This document shows, one piece after another, positions 27,743 to 36,724 of a stretch of DNA of 64,000 nt. A program made the position numbers and the translations under genes. Source of the DNA: Psychroserpens luteus (GTDB lineage Bacteria > Bacteroidota > Bacteroidia > Flavobacteriales > Flavobacteriaceae). The stretch is taken from NCBI RefSeq assembly GCF_015319355.1, contig NZ_JADILU010000002.1, positions 248,001 through 312,000 of the forward strand, given 5' to 3'. Position 1 is the stretch's first letter, and every line of letters begins with the position of its first letter. The notes under the pieces were generated by a model. That model had not been told where the DNA came from. It saw only the letters and a list, made by a program, of their open reading frames with translations, and made no database searches.

Positions 27743-28423
27743 TTATATTTTCTTGTTCTTTTTCTGCTTTTTTACAGCACCGTTTTTACGGTAGTAGTAA
27801 AAATCATCGTCATCACTATAGTCATTGTTATAACCATCATACTGTTGTCCTCCATGTCCAGATTCAACGCCATAATTATGGTTTGCATTATTGTGATTTA
27901 CAACACCTGTAAAGTGAATAATTTCTCCCCAACGGTTGTAGTTTATTTTTAATCCGCCAACCTGACGAAGCAATCCATTACTACGTTGGTAGCTCATATA
28001 TACAGATCCAGCACGTTTGATTCTACCTTCTCTGTCATAGTTAATAAATACATTTCCAATTCTACGAACCTTCCCATTACTATCATGTGTAATAATTACA
28101 CCTCTTGGTCTTGGCGTTGAATAATGAACTCTGTTTACAGTTCCTGGAGCTCCATAAGTGGTGTTTACAGAACTTCTTCGTGTTCGTGATGTTCTGTAAT
28201 ACGTTTCTGTGACATTGTTTTCTATTTCTGTATTGAAATCGAAACTTCCATCAGGAAAAATTAAAAATTCTACACCTCGCTCAATGAACACTATTGGTTC
28301 TGCAAAACGATAATTGGTATTATTAAAATCTTCCCCATGTCTAACAACATCTCCTGTTGTAGTTGCTTGTGCAGATGTTAATCCAATTAACAGTGCTGCA
28401 AAAAAAAGTACTTGCTTTTTCAT
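27743..28423 (-). CDS. Secreted repeat protein, paralogue of the 25718 gene
   Basis: 226 residues with a signal peptide (ALLIGLTSAQA). The head motif VFIERGVEFLIFPDGSFDF aligns with FVEGGVEFSVFPDGQFDF of the other paralogue, and at least three units such as SNGKVRRIGNVFINYDREG and KINYNRWGEI follow. It ends with an Asp/Tyr-rich stretch and a basic tail (VKKQKKNKKI). The function is unknown. The two paralogues flank the dioxygenase gene. Confidence 0.7.
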   Translation of the reverse strand: MKKQVLFFAALLIGLTSAQATTTGDVVRHGEDFNNTNYRFAEPIVFIERGVEFLIFPDGSFDFNTEIENNVTETYYRTSRTRRSSVNTTYGAPGTVNRVHYSTPRPRGVIITHDSNGKVRRIGNVFINYDREGRIKRAGSVYMSYQRSNGLLRQVGGLKINYNRWGEIIHFTGVVNHNNANHNYGVESGHGGQQYDGYNNDYSDDDDFYYYRKNGAVKKQKKNKKI

Positions 28424-28574
28424 AATTAAGGGTTTTTAGATTTAGTCTTTATTTCTAACACGTTTAGAAATTTTTAGACTTAAGTTATTTGACAGGAATA
28501 AAACAATTTGCGTGCCAAAAAATACAATTAACTGATTGTCAGTAATTTGATATGTATTTTTGGAGGCTTAACAT

Positions 28575-28642
28575 TTCCGAAGTGATTAAGAAAAACATTA
28601 ATTATGAGAATTATTAGTTAACATATATATATTTCTTCGGAA
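28575..28642. repeat. Inverted pair of TTCCGAAG words
   Basis: TTCCGAAG (28575-28582) and CTTCGGAA (28635-28642) face each other 52 bases apart in the divergent region upstream of the DUF3667 gene. They belong to the overrepresented word described in the findings. Confidence 0.5.
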
Positions 28643-28704
28643 ATATCTCAAATCAAAATCATCATTTTTTTTACTACTTTTATAGCACCAACCAATACAT
28701 ACTA

Positions 28705-29802
28705 ATGGGAAACCAATTGATAAAATGTCAAAATTGCGAATCTGAGATAAATGAAGAATTTGAGTTTTGTCCAAATTGCGGACAAAAAGTAAATGAAGAC
28801 CTTACTATAGGTGTATTGTTTTATAACACCATTAGTAATTATTTTTCTTTTGACGCACGATTTTTTAAGAGTTTCATACCATTAATGTTCAAACCTGGCT
28901 ATCTGGCAAGAAAGTTTCTGGAAGGAAAACGATTACTCTATTTGCATCCTGCACAAATGTATTTGTTTATTACAGTTGTTTTCTTTTTTATATTCTCATT
29001 TACAGTACGTAACCAAACAGATACGCTCAATAAAGAATTAAAAGAAACCTTAAAAAGTAATAAACCTGTTGTAATTACAGACTCACTTGAGCGACGTAAA
29101 AATGATTCGATAAACAGAATTGAAACACTAAGAAAAGATTCTATAGCACGAGCGGAAGTTAGAAAAGCGCTTGATGATAATAAATGGATTACTGGAATGG
29201 ATGATAAACAGATTGATTCTTTAATGACTCGAGATGATTTCAGTAAAAATAAAAGCGTGAATTTTGATTTCAATGAAAACAAAATAGATTCTTTAATTGA
29301 AATTGATGCCTCAGATAAGGAGATCTATAAAACCATGGGACTGGAAGAAGATGATGGTTGGTTTAAGAAAAAACTGTATGCTCAGGCCTTAAAGTTTTAT
29401 AAAGCAAGAGATGGAGGTAATATTCTAAAAGCTTTCTACGATACCGTACCAATAGCATTGTTTATATTGTTGCCAATATTTGCATTTATTTTAAAAATTC
29501 TATATTTCAATAAAGGTCGTTATGCTCACCACTTAGTCTTTAGCTTCTACTATTTCTCATTTTTGTTTACAGTGTTTAGCATCATTTTTGGAGTTAATAT
29601 CTTTTGGGATGTTCCAGATGGTATAGATTGGTTAATTGCCTTATCAACATTTATTTATCTATTTATAGCACTTAAACGTTTTTATGGACAAGGTTGGTTT
29701 TTGAGTTTCTTTAAGAGTAGCGTTGCGACGTTTACTTTTATGCTTTTGGTTGTGCCAACAGCAGCATTTATTATAGGTTTACTGTCGTTTATGATTTATT
29801 AG
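28705..29802 (+). CDS. DUF3667 protein: zinc ribbon plus membrane domain
   Basis: 365 residues. The N-terminal zinc ribbon CQNCESEINEEFEFCPNCG has four Cys; then come a conserved segment (FDARFFKSFIPLMFKPGYLA, LEGKRLLYLHPAQMYLF), a first helix, a charged extracytoplasmic or cytoplasmic loop (about 110-240) and three to four more helices. It is a common Bacteroidota family of unknown function. It stands alone with a TTCCGAAG inverted pair upstream. Confidence 0.8.
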   Translation: MGNQLIKCQNCESEINEEFEFCPNCGQKVNEDLTIGVLFYNTISNYFSFDARFFKSFIPLMFKPGYLARKFLEGKRLLYLHPAQMYLFITVVFFFIFSFTVRNQTDTLNKELKETLKSNKPVVITDSLERRKNDSINRIETLRKDSIARAEVRKALDDNKWITGMDDKQIDSLMTRDDFSKNKSVNFDFNENKIDSLIEIDASDKEIYKTMGLEEDDGWFKKKLYAQALKFYKARDGGNILKAFYDTVPIALFILLPIFAFILKILYFNKGRYAHHLVFSFYYFSFLFTVFSIIFGVNIFWDVPDGIDWLIALSTFIYLFIALKRFYGQGWFLSFFKSSVATFTFMLLVVPTAAFIIGLLSFMIY

Positions 29803-29888
29803 AAGTTCAAAAAAGTCAAGTGTTTTCACAAGTATGCTAAAATCATAAATTTATTATGAATGTTATTACATGTGGTTTTATTTATTCT

Positions 29889-30206
29889 TTATCTAAATAC
29901 TTTATTATCATAATTATCTTCTACTATTGAAGGTTTTCCTTTATAAATGAAGTTTGGAAAGTTTTGCTTTAGCCCTTTTCTAATATCTTCGTCTCGAACT
30001 GATTCTAATAAGATTTTAGGATTATGACCTTTTGCAGGAATGACTATTATCATATGAATTTCATCATTCTTTTTATTAACAACTGTGTTTTCAATAAAAA
30101 GACGAATTCGACTTATCAATAAGTCCTTATTGTCTTTGAGGCTCTTTTCTATACTATAATCTTTGCGAGCTTTACCAATTCTGACTAGATCAAATTTCGT
30201 TTTCAT
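29889..30206 (-). CDS. Hypothetical protein, 105 residues
   Basis: A small soluble protein, rich in Lys, Asp and Ile, with a strand-like segment IHMIIVIPAKGHNPKILLESV. No signal peptide, membrane segment or known motif is visible. It is downstream of nothing obvious: uvrA is 97 bases away on the same strand and further left in transcription order. Coding status is supported by length and codon use only. Confidence 0.5.
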   Translation of the reverse strand: MKTKFDLVRIGKARKDYSIEKSLKDNKDLLISRIRLFIENTVVNKKNDEIHMIIVIPAKGHNPKILLESVRDEDIRKGLKQNFPNFIYKGKPSIVEDNYDNKVFR

Positions 30207-30303
30207 ATTATCTTACATTCTGATTTTTTATTCTGCGTTCTAGTAAAACTATACTATAAATAAATTCATATTTTAAGTAAAAAATTTTTAATCATATTTA
30301 GTC

Positions 30304-33087
30304 TTAAACCTTCTCTTTCAAATAAACACCAGTAATAGACTTCTTATTCTTCACGATTTCTTCAGGAGTTCCTGCAGCCATGAGTTGTCCACCTCTAATT
30401 CCACCTTCAGGACCTAAATCAATAATATAATCGGCACATTTTATTAAATCGAGATTATGTTCAATGACAATGATAGAATGACCTTTTTCAATTAGAGCTT
30501 GAAATGATTTGAGTAATTTTTTAATATCGTGAAAGTGAAGTCCAGTTGTAGGCTCATCAAAAATAAATAGCGCATTATCACTCTTGGATCCTTTTCCGAG
30601 GAAAGAAGCCAATTTAATACGTTGTGCTTCACCACCAGAAAGAGTAGAGGAGCTCTGCCCTAAAGCAACATAACCCAAACCAACATCTTGAAGTGGTTGT
30701 AGTTTATTCTTAATTTTGGTGACATTATGTGTTTCAAAAAATGCAATCGCATCATCAATAGTCATTGACAAAATATCATCAATATTTTTACCTTCAAAAG
30801 TAACTTCTAATACTTCTTTTTTGAAACGCTTCCCATTACAAGTTTCACAAGTTAAGTGCACATCTGCCATAAATTGCATTTCAATGGTTACTTCACCATC
30901 ACCTTTGCAGGTTTCACATCGTCCGCCATCCACATTAAAACTAAAATGTTTGGCTTGATAGTTTCTAATACTGCTTAATTTTTGATTAGCAAACAATGCT
31001 CTAATATCATCATATGCTTTGATATACGTCACAGGATTTGAACGTGACGAGCGACCAATTGGATTTTGATCTACAAACTCTATATGTTTTATGTTTTTGA
31101 AATTCCCTTTTAGTTCTGTGAATTGACCAGGTTTATCTCCAAAACCTGTGAGTTGTTTTTGAATCGCAGGAAATAAGATCTTCTTTACTAGCGTACTTTT
31201 TCCACTACCAGAAACACCAGTAATTACCGTCAACATTTCTAAAGGAAACGTCACATCAATATTTTGAAGATTATTCTCTCGAGCTCCAATAATCTCAATT
31301 TGATATTTACTTGTTCTTCTTTTCTTCGGAAGTTCTATTTCTAACTTTCCGTTAAGATATTGAGCAGTTAATGAGTTAGATTTTAAGATGTCTTTAAATG
31401 TTCCTGTAGCAACAACTTCACCACCAAGAGTTCCTGCTTCTGGACCAATATCAATGATTTCATCTGCAGCTTTCATTATGTCTTCGTCATGTTCTACGAC
31501 AATAACTGTGTTTCCTAAATCACGAAGCGCAATTAAAACTTTTATTAGTTTCTCTGTATCTTTTGGATGCAATCCAATACTAGGTTCATCTAATATATAC
31601 ATTGAGCCAACTAAGCTACTACCAAGAGATGTTGCTAGATTAATACGCTGACTTTCTCCACCAGAAAGAGTGTTTGATTTTCTGTTAAGCGTTAAGTAAT
31701 CTAAACCTACATTACTTAAAAATTCGAGTCTGTTTTTAATTTCTTTTAATAAACGTTTCGCAATGGTTGTGTCATGATCATCAAGTTCTAATTTCTTGAA
31801 AAATACAGCGAGTTCATCTAAAGGCATTTCTACCAAATCAGTAATAGTCACATTAGCAACCTTTACATAATTTGCTTCTTCTCTTAATCGCTTGCCTTTA
31901 CAAACGGTACATTTTGTTTTTCCGCGATAGCGAGATAACATCACACGGTTTTGTATTTTATAAGCTTTAGACTCTAATTCTGCAAAGAACGAGTTAAGCC
32001 CTTCAAAGTATTCGTTACCATTCCAAATGAGTTGTTTTTGTTCCGCAGATAATTCGAAAAACGGTTTATGGATAGGGAAATCAAATTTATGAGAGTTGTT
32101 TACTAATTGATCACGATAGTAGCTCATGCTTTCTCCTCTCCAAGGAAAAATAGCATTTTCGTAAACTGATAATCCTGTATTTGGAATAACTAAATCGCTA
32201 TCAATACCAATTACATCTCCATAACCTTCGCATTTAGGACAAGCTCCATAAGGGTTATTAAAACTAAATAAATGCGGATTTGGTTCTAAAAACGTCATTC
32301 CATCCAATTCAAATTTATTATTGAATTCTGTTCTTTTATTATTAGAAAGCGATTCTATGATAGCTGTTCCTTTTCCTTCAAAAAAAGCAGTTTCAATGGC
32401 ATCTGCAAGTCTGTTATAGAAGTCTTCTTCGTGTTTTACAATGATACGATCAACAACGAGAAAAACATTTTTTTTCAAGTCTTTTTCAACAGCATCATCA
32501 ATTCTTAATACTTCATTTTTATATTGAACTCTAGCATATCCTTGTTGTTTAAGGACATTGAGTTTGTCTTGCATTGTTCGTCCTTCTTCAAGAGTAATAG
32601 GAGAGAGGAGTAATAGTTTTTCACGTTCATCAAATGATTTTACCAAATCTAAAACATCTTTTGTGCGATGTTTTTTTACTAAACCTCCAGAAATAGGAGA
32701 GTAGGTTTTACCAATTCTAGCGAATAATAATTTTAGGTAGTCATAAATTTCTGTGGAAGTACCAACTGTAGAACGCGGATTTGTACTATTTACTTTTTGT
32801 TCAATGGCAATAGCAGGAGCAATACCTTTTATAACGTCAACCTTTGGTTTATTGAGTCGTCCTAAAAACTGACGAGCATAACTTGATAAACTCTCAACAT
32901 AACGACGTTGACCCTCTGCATATAAGGTGTCAAAGGCTAAACTAGATTTTCCAGAACCCGAAAGACCAGTGATTACCACTAATTTGTTTCTTGGAATAAC
33001 AACATCAATATTTTTTAGGTTGTGCAATTTTGCACCTTTTATGATGATATTTTCTTTTGGGTTAAGGTCTAGAATATTAGTGCTCAT
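30304..33087 (-). CDS. uvrA: Excinuclease ABC subunit A
   Basis: A 927-residue damage-recognition ATPase of nucleotide excision repair, working with UvrB and UvrC. It has two ABC modules: Walker [10 protein letters not shown] near residue 40 and GVSGSGKST near 630, each followed by a signature LSGGE(S/A)QRI. Zinc-binding pairs [27 protein letters not shown] and CETCNGKRF are intact. The C-terminus ends in the usual helicase-like segment [13 protein letters not shown] -7 box (TATCTTTG on the minus strand, complement of 33113-33120) lies 26 bases upstream of the ATG. Confidence 0.97.
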   Translation of the reverse strand: MSTNILDLNPKENIIIKGAKLHNLKNIDVVIPRNKLVVITGLSGSGKSSLAFDTLYAEGQRRYVESLSSYARQFLGRLNKPKVDVIKGIAPAIAIEQKVNSTNPRSTVGTSTEIYDYLKLLFARIGKTYSPISGGLVKKHRTKDVLDLVKSFDEREKLLLLSPITLEEGRTMQDKLNVLKQQGYARVQYKNEVLRIDDAVEKDLKKNVFLVVDRIIVKHEEDFYNRLADAIETAFFEGKGTAIIESLSNNKRTEFNNKFELDGMTFLEPNPHLFSFNNPYGACPKCEGYGDVIGIDSDLVIPNTGLSVYENAIFPWRGESMSYYRDQLVNNSHKFDFPIHKPFFELSAEQKQLIWNGNEYFEGLNSFFAELESKAYKIQNRVMLSRYRGKTKCTVCKGKRLREEANYVKVANVTITDLVEMPLDELAVFFKKLELDDHDTTIAKRLLKEIKNRLEFLSNVGLDYLTLNRKSNTLSGGESQRINLATSLGSSLVGSMYILDEPSIGLHPKDTEKLIKVLIALRDLGNTVIVVEHDEDIMKAADEIIDIGPEAGTLGGEVVATGTFKDILKSNSLTAQYLNGKLEIELPKKRRTSKYQIEIIGARENNLQNIDVTFPLEMLTVITGVSGSGKSTLVKKILFPAIQKQLTGFGDKPGQFTELKGNFKNIKHIEFVDQNPIGRSSRSNPVTYIKAYDDIRALFANQKLSSIRNYQAKHFSFNVDGGRCETCKGDGEVTIEMQFMADVHLTCETCNGKRFKKEVLEVTFEGKNIDDILSMTIDDAIAFFETHNVTKIKNKLQPLQDVGLGYVALGQSSSTLSGGEAQRIKLASFLGKGSKSDNALFIFDEPTTGLHFHDIKKLLKSFQALIEKGHSIIVIEHNLDLIKCADYIIDLGPEGGIRGGQLMAAGTPEEIVKNKKSITGVYLKEKV

Positions 33088-33112
33088 AGGTGTTTTGACG
33101 AAAATGAAAGTG

Positions 33113-33120
33113 CAAAGATA
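33113..33120 (-). promoter_or_regulatory. -7 box for uvrA
   Basis: Minus-strand TATCTTTG matches TAnnTTTG. A -33 TTG is not evident. Confidence 0.5.
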
Positions 33121-33185
33121 AGTCTTTTATAAATGCCTAAAAAATGGATTATTGTTCATTAAAATGTTAAAGTTTGTTACTTTTT

Positions 33186-33218
33186 TTTGGAATTAAGGAA
33201 TGATTGTTGTTATATTTG
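33186..33218 (+). promoter_or_regulatory. Promoter of the ECF sigma factor gene
   Basis: TTTG (33186-33189), a 21-base spacer and TATATTTG (33211-33218) match the Bacteroidota consensus. The predicted leader is roughly 90 bases, so the gene appears to be read by the housekeeping sigma factor. Confidence 0.6.
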
Positions 33219-33317
33219 GGAACATAAACAATTAAAACAGAGTGCTTATAATATAATATTACTTTAAACATTTAACCCCAAGCTGAGATTAAAATCTTTG
33301 CCATTAAAGTAATTATT

Positions 33318-33902
33318 ATGAGACACGAACTTATCACAGACGCTGTTTTAGTTAAGAACTACATGAATGGAGACGAAAGTGCTCTTTCTACTCTTATCCA
33401 CAGACACAAACAAAGAATTTACAGTTTTATTTATTCAAAAGTATTTGATAGAGATATCACTGAAGATATTTTTCAGGATGCTTTTATCAAGGTTATTAAG
33501 AATTTAAAACTCGGAAAGTATAACGAGGAAGGTAAATTTTTACCTTGGGTGATGCGAATCTCTCATAACTTGGTTATTGATCATTTCCGTAGAAATAATA
33601 GAATGCCAAAATTTGATAATGCTGGTGATTTTAATATCTTTTCGGTACTTGGAGATTCATCTTTAAATGCTGAAAAGCAATTAATTAAGGAGCAAGTTGA
33701 GTGTGATTTAAGACGACTTATCCAAGAATTACCAGAAGATCAAAAAGAGGTTTTAATAATGCGTATGTATAAGGATATGAGTTTTAAAGAAATCTCAGAA
33801 CGCACAAATGTGAGTATCAATACAGCTTTGGGAAGAATGCGTTATGCACTCATTAATTTGAGAAAGGTGATTGATCAAAATAATATCATTTTAACAAATT
33901 GA
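33318..33902 (+). CDS. ECF-type RNA polymerase sigma factor
   Basis: 194 residues. Region 2 (about 20-90) includes ITEDIFQDAFIKVIKNL and WVMRISHNLVIDHFRR; region 4 (about 130-185) has LPEDQKEVLIMRMYKDMSFKEI and a helix-turn-helix (ERTNVSINTALGRMRYAL). It directs core polymerase to alternative promoters. No anti-sigma gene is adjacent; instead a 47-residue protein gene follows after 57 bases and shares the terminator at 34112. Confidence 0.92.
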   Translation: MRHELITDAVLVKNYMNGDESALSTLIHRHKQRIYSFIYSKVFDRDITEDIFQDAFIKVIKNLKLGKYNEEGKFLPWVMRISHNLVIDHFRRNNRMPKFDNAGDFNIFSVLGDSSLNAEKQLIKEQVECDLRRLIQELPEDQKEVLIMRMYKDMSFKEISERTNVSINTALGRMRYALINLRKVIDQNNIILTN

Positions 33903-33959
33903 TATAATAAAGTAAGTTTTGTTGCGTTATTAAGTTTATAACAAACTAAAAAACGTAAA

Positions 33960-34103
33960 ATGGCAAAACTTTACTCAGAGTGTACTAAAAAACAAAATGA
34001 ACGAAACCCAAAAGAAGAGACAGTGGATTTTCTTTTAAATTACAGCAAGGCTTTAAGTGTTATAAGTTATAAAAATTTGAAGTTTGAAGCACTTCAAAAC
34101 TAA
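33960..34103 (+). CDS. 47-residue conserved-looking protein after the sigma factor
   Basis: ATG 33960 to TAA 34101-34103. The protein begins MAKLYSECTKKQNERN and contains ETVDFLLNYSKALSV, with a single Cys at residue 8, no membrane segment and an amphipathic helix in the middle. It lies between the sigma factor gene and a good terminator, so it is probably cotranscribed. I recall similar tiny proteins beside flavobacterial sigma factor genes, but could not verify this. A role as a regulator of the sigma factor is possible and untested. Confidence 0.7.
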   Translation: MAKLYSECTKKQNERNPKEETVDFLLNYSKALSVISYKNLKFEALQN

Positions 34104-34111
34104 ATTTGAGA

Positions 34112-34146
34112 AAGTCCCGAATCGTTAGTCTTCGGGACTTTTTTTA
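34112..34146 (+). terminator. Rho-independent terminator
   Basis: AAGTCCCGAA / TTCGGGACTT stem of 10 bp with a 9-base loop and a T tract ends the sigma factor transcription unit. Confidence 0.85.
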
Positions 34147-34165
34147 TTCCTGCGAAAGCAGGAAT
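34146..34165. repeat. REP-like palindrome, single copy
   Basis: ATTCCTGC GAAA GCAGGAAT, the same arms as the pair at 22749-22818. It is intergenic, directly after a terminator. Confidence 0.65.
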
Positions 34166-34191
34166 TTCTTTTCTTCGCAAATGTAATGCTA

Positions 34192-34749
34192 TTATAGAAT
34201 TTTCTCTAAAACATCAAAATGATGCTCTTCTGATCTTAGTTCAATAGTTAACTCATTTCTTTGTAATTCAATTTCGTAAATAATCTTTTTATCAAAAAGC
34301 GGTTTTAAAGCTATAAGAATATTTTTTACTTGTTTAGATAAAGGTCTACTTGAATTTATAATGTAGCCAGTTTTTTGGTTAAGGGTATCGATGTTTTTAT
34401 TGAATAATTTTCTTATAAAGTCGAAGTTTTTTGTTCTACGAATTGAAAAACTTGAGTTTTCACTTATATATAATTTTGTAGACCATGTAGCCATTGTTAA
34501 CAGGCACTGACTTTTAGATGATAATAATAAATTACCAGATGATGAAAACGTCGACTTCTTATACATCAAATCCCACGATTTTGAACTTTCAAACTTTCCA
34601 AAAATCAAATAAGACCAAGCGTTATATTGGCCTTTAATCATCCCGTTTTTTGAAGCTATATAATTTTCAAATCTTATACAAAAGTCTTCATTTGCCTTAT
34701 AGAAAGGGGAAGTGAGTTCATTTTGAGCTGCGTGTGATTTGATTTTCAT
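34192..34749 (-). CDS. Hypothetical protein, 185 residues
   Basis: A soluble protein without signal peptide or membrane helix, rich in Ser, Lys and Asn. It contains YNAWSYLIFGKFESSKSWDL and ends IELQRNELTIELRSEEHHFD. I recognise no family. It is 93 bases downstream of the lipoprotein gene on the same strand and ends next to the REP-like palindrome. Confidence 0.55.
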   Translation of the reverse strand: MKIKSHAAQNELTSPFYKANEDFCIRFENYIASKNGMIKGQYNAWSYLIFGKFESSKSWDLMYKKSTFSSSGNLLLSSKSQCLLTMATWSTKLYISENSSFSIRRTKNFDFIRKLFNKNIDTLNQKTGYIINSSRPLSKQVKNILIALKPLFDKKIIYEIELQRNELTIELRSEEHHFDVLEKIL

Positions 34750-34842
34750 ATAAATAACAATCTAATTTATATGTAGCTTTTAATCCAAAATGTTACAATT
34801 TATTTATATTTCATTTCAAAGGTTTCTGTAACTATGATAATT

Positions 34843-35445
34843 CTACTGACTGTATTTTATCTCTAGAGTTTCCATTGAAGCTTCAGCATCAATAAAGAAG
34901 TTTTCTTTGTTAGATAAGTTTGTGTAAAACACAAATTCTATCAACTCACCATTTAAATTTGTTCCGAAAGTTATTGATTTGTCTACAGCATCATTGAATG
35001 GCATCATTACTTTTAAAACACCAAATGTTCTATTGTTTATGATTATAGAATCGGTTGTGACTTCAATATTGATTTTTTCTTCTTCGAGTAGTTGTTTTTT
35101 ATCTGAAGCCCAAGTTTTTAGTTCAAAAGGTGCAAATTTATTGAATGCTCGAGGTTCTGAAATTGTAAACTGTTCAAATTGTGTTTTTTCAGTTTTGTAG
35201 AACATACCACTTTCCATTAATACTCCCAACTTAGAATTTTGAACTCTATAACATTTTCTGTCGTCCATGACATTATCCGAATAATTATCCCAAATATTTA
35301 AAGTATCATAACTTTTAGGTAAATTAATAGATATAGAACGTTTGTAGTGCGTCAAATACATGTCATAACGATTGTCTTCTTTTCTAGAACACGAAAAGAC
35401 TAATATCAATAATAGAATTGTTATTACATTTCTAATATTTAACAT
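34843..35445 (-). CDS. Lipoprotein of unknown function
   Basis: 200 residues with a lipoprotein signal (ITILLLILVFSCSRKED; lipid-bearing Cys about residue 19), so it should be anchored in the envelope. The remainder is beta-rich, with no recognised domain. It starts 3 bases after nth and is probably cotranscribed with it. Confidence 0.65.
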   Translation of the reverse strand: MLNIRNVITILLLILVFSCSRKEDNRYDMYLTHYKRSISINLPKSYDTLNIWDNYSDNVMDDRKCYRVQNSKLGVLMESGMFYKTEKTQFEQFTISEPRAFNKFAPFELKTWASDKKQLLEEEKINIEVTTDSIIINNRTFGVLKVMMPFNDAVDKSITFGTNLNGELIEFVFYTNLSNKENFFIDAEASMETLEIKYSQ

Positions 35446-35448
35446 CTA

Positions 35449-36105
35449 TCACTTTTTCTTTGCATAATATTCCTTCAAAACCGATGACCTTCCAATCGTT
35501 TTGGTTATCACATCCTTTTCTATATCCCAACCTCTGGCTGGAGAGTATTCTCGTCCGTACCAAATGATTTGGAGGTGTAAATCGTTCCATATTTCCTCCG
35601 GAAATAGGCGTTTTGCATCTTTTTCGGTCTGTACAACGTTTTTTCCGTTAGTGAGATTCCAACGATACATTAATCTATGAATATGAGTATCTACAGGAAA
35701 TGCAGGAATCCCAAAAGCTTGGGATAAAACTACAGCAGCTGTTTTGTGACCAACAGCTGGCAACTCTTCTAAATCCTCGTAAGTTTTTGGAACTTCGCCA
35801 TTATGTTTATCAATTAAAATATGAGATAAGCCATGAATTCCTTTACTCTTCATAGGCGATAATCCAACGGGTTTAATAATCTCTCGAATTTCTTCAACAG
35901 ACAGTTTTATCATATCATAAGGATTATCTGCTTTAGCAAATAGGAGAGGTGTGATTTTATTCACTCTAACATCTGTACTTTGAGCAGACATTAAAACAGC
36001 AATTAATAACGTATAGGGATCTTTATGTTCTAACGGAACAGGAATCGTTGGATACAATTCTTTTAACGTATTAATAACAAAATCTACCTTTTCTTGCTTA
36101 GTCAT
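35449..36105 (-). CDS. nth: Endonuclease III-like DNA glycosylase without Fe-S cysteines
   Basis: A 218-residue HhH-GPD glycosylase/AP lyase for oxidised pyrimidines. The helix-hairpin-helix LPAVGHKTAAVVLSQAFG carries catalytic K121, and D139 is in VDTHIHRL, matching E. coli K120 and D138. The C-terminal region that normally holds four Cys for a [4Fe-4S] cluster reads WYGREYSPARGWDIEKD, and the protein has no Cys at all. ATG 36105 (MTKQEKVDF) is the natural start; longer starts run into the divergent bcp leader. A minus-strand TAACTTTG precedes it. Confidence 0.88.
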   Translation of the reverse strand: MTKQEKVDFVINTLKELYPTIPVPLEHKDPYTLLIAVLMSAQSTDVRVNKITPLLFAKADNPYDMIKLSVEEIREIIKPVGLSPMKSKGIHGLSHILIDKHNGEVPKTYEDLEELPAVGHKTAAVVLSQAFGIPAFPVDTHIHRLMYRWNLTNGKNVVQTEKDAKRLFPEEIWNDLHLQIIWYGREYSPARGWDIEKDVITKTIGRSSVLKEYYAKKK

Positions 36106-36140
36106 AAGTTGTATTTTTACTAAAACCAAAGTTAACAATT

Positions 36141-36596
36141 ATGACACAATTAAAAGCAGGAGATCCTGCTCCAAATTTTTCGGCAAAAGATGAACAAGGA
36201 AACACGATTTCTTTAGGAGATTATAAAGGAAAAAAGCTAGTTGTATTCTTTTACCCTAAAGCGAGTACACCAGGATGTACAGTTGAAGCGTGTAATTTAA
36301 ATGATAATTTTGAGCGTTTTCAATCTCTAGGTTATGAGATTTTAGGAGTTAGTGCAGACAGCGCAAAACGTCAATCTAATTTTAAAACTAAATACGGATT
36401 TCAATACCCACTTTTAGCAGATGAAGATAAAGCTGTTATTGAAGCTTTTGGAGTTTGGGGACCAAAGAAATTTATGGGAAAGGAGTATGATGGGATTCAT
36501 AGAACAACTTTTGTCATTGACGAAAAAGGCGTGATTGAAAATGTAATCACTAAAGTTAAAACAAAAGATCATACTGCTCAGATTTTGGCAGACTAG
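36141..36596 (+). CDS. bcp: Thioredoxin-dependent thiol peroxidase (Bcp)
   Basis: A 151-residue atypical two-Cys peroxiredoxin that reduces hydroperoxides with electrons from thioredoxin. The motif TPGCTVEACNLND gives peroxidatic C46 and resolving C51; FYPKASTPGC and GIHRTTFVIDEKG are typical. It is divergent from nth with a 35-base gap, an oxidative-damage pairing that may share regulation. A terminator follows. Confidence 0.93.
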   Translation: MTQLKAGDPAPNFSAKDEQGNTISLGDYKGKKLVVFFYPKASTPGCTVEACNLNDNFERFQSLGYEILGVSADSAKRQSNFKTKYGFQYPLLADEDKAVIEAFGVWGPKKFMGKEYDGIHRTTFVIDEKGVIENVITKVKTKDHTAQILAD

Positions 36597-36675
36597 ACTT
36601 CATAGATTTATTAATTAGATACTAGTCAAGTTTTAATATTTCCGAAGTGAGATAGATACAAAATAGTGTAAACGA

Positions 36676-36706
36676 AAAAAACCGCATGAATTTCATGCGG
36701 TTTTTT
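36676..36706. terminator. Bidirectional terminator
   Basis: A perfect palindrome, A6 CCGCATGAA t TTCATGCGG T6, lies between convergent bcp and the 36725 gene. A TTCCGAAG word lies just before it at 36640. Confidence 0.85.
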
Positions 36707-36724
36707 ATATATCATAATTTGAAA

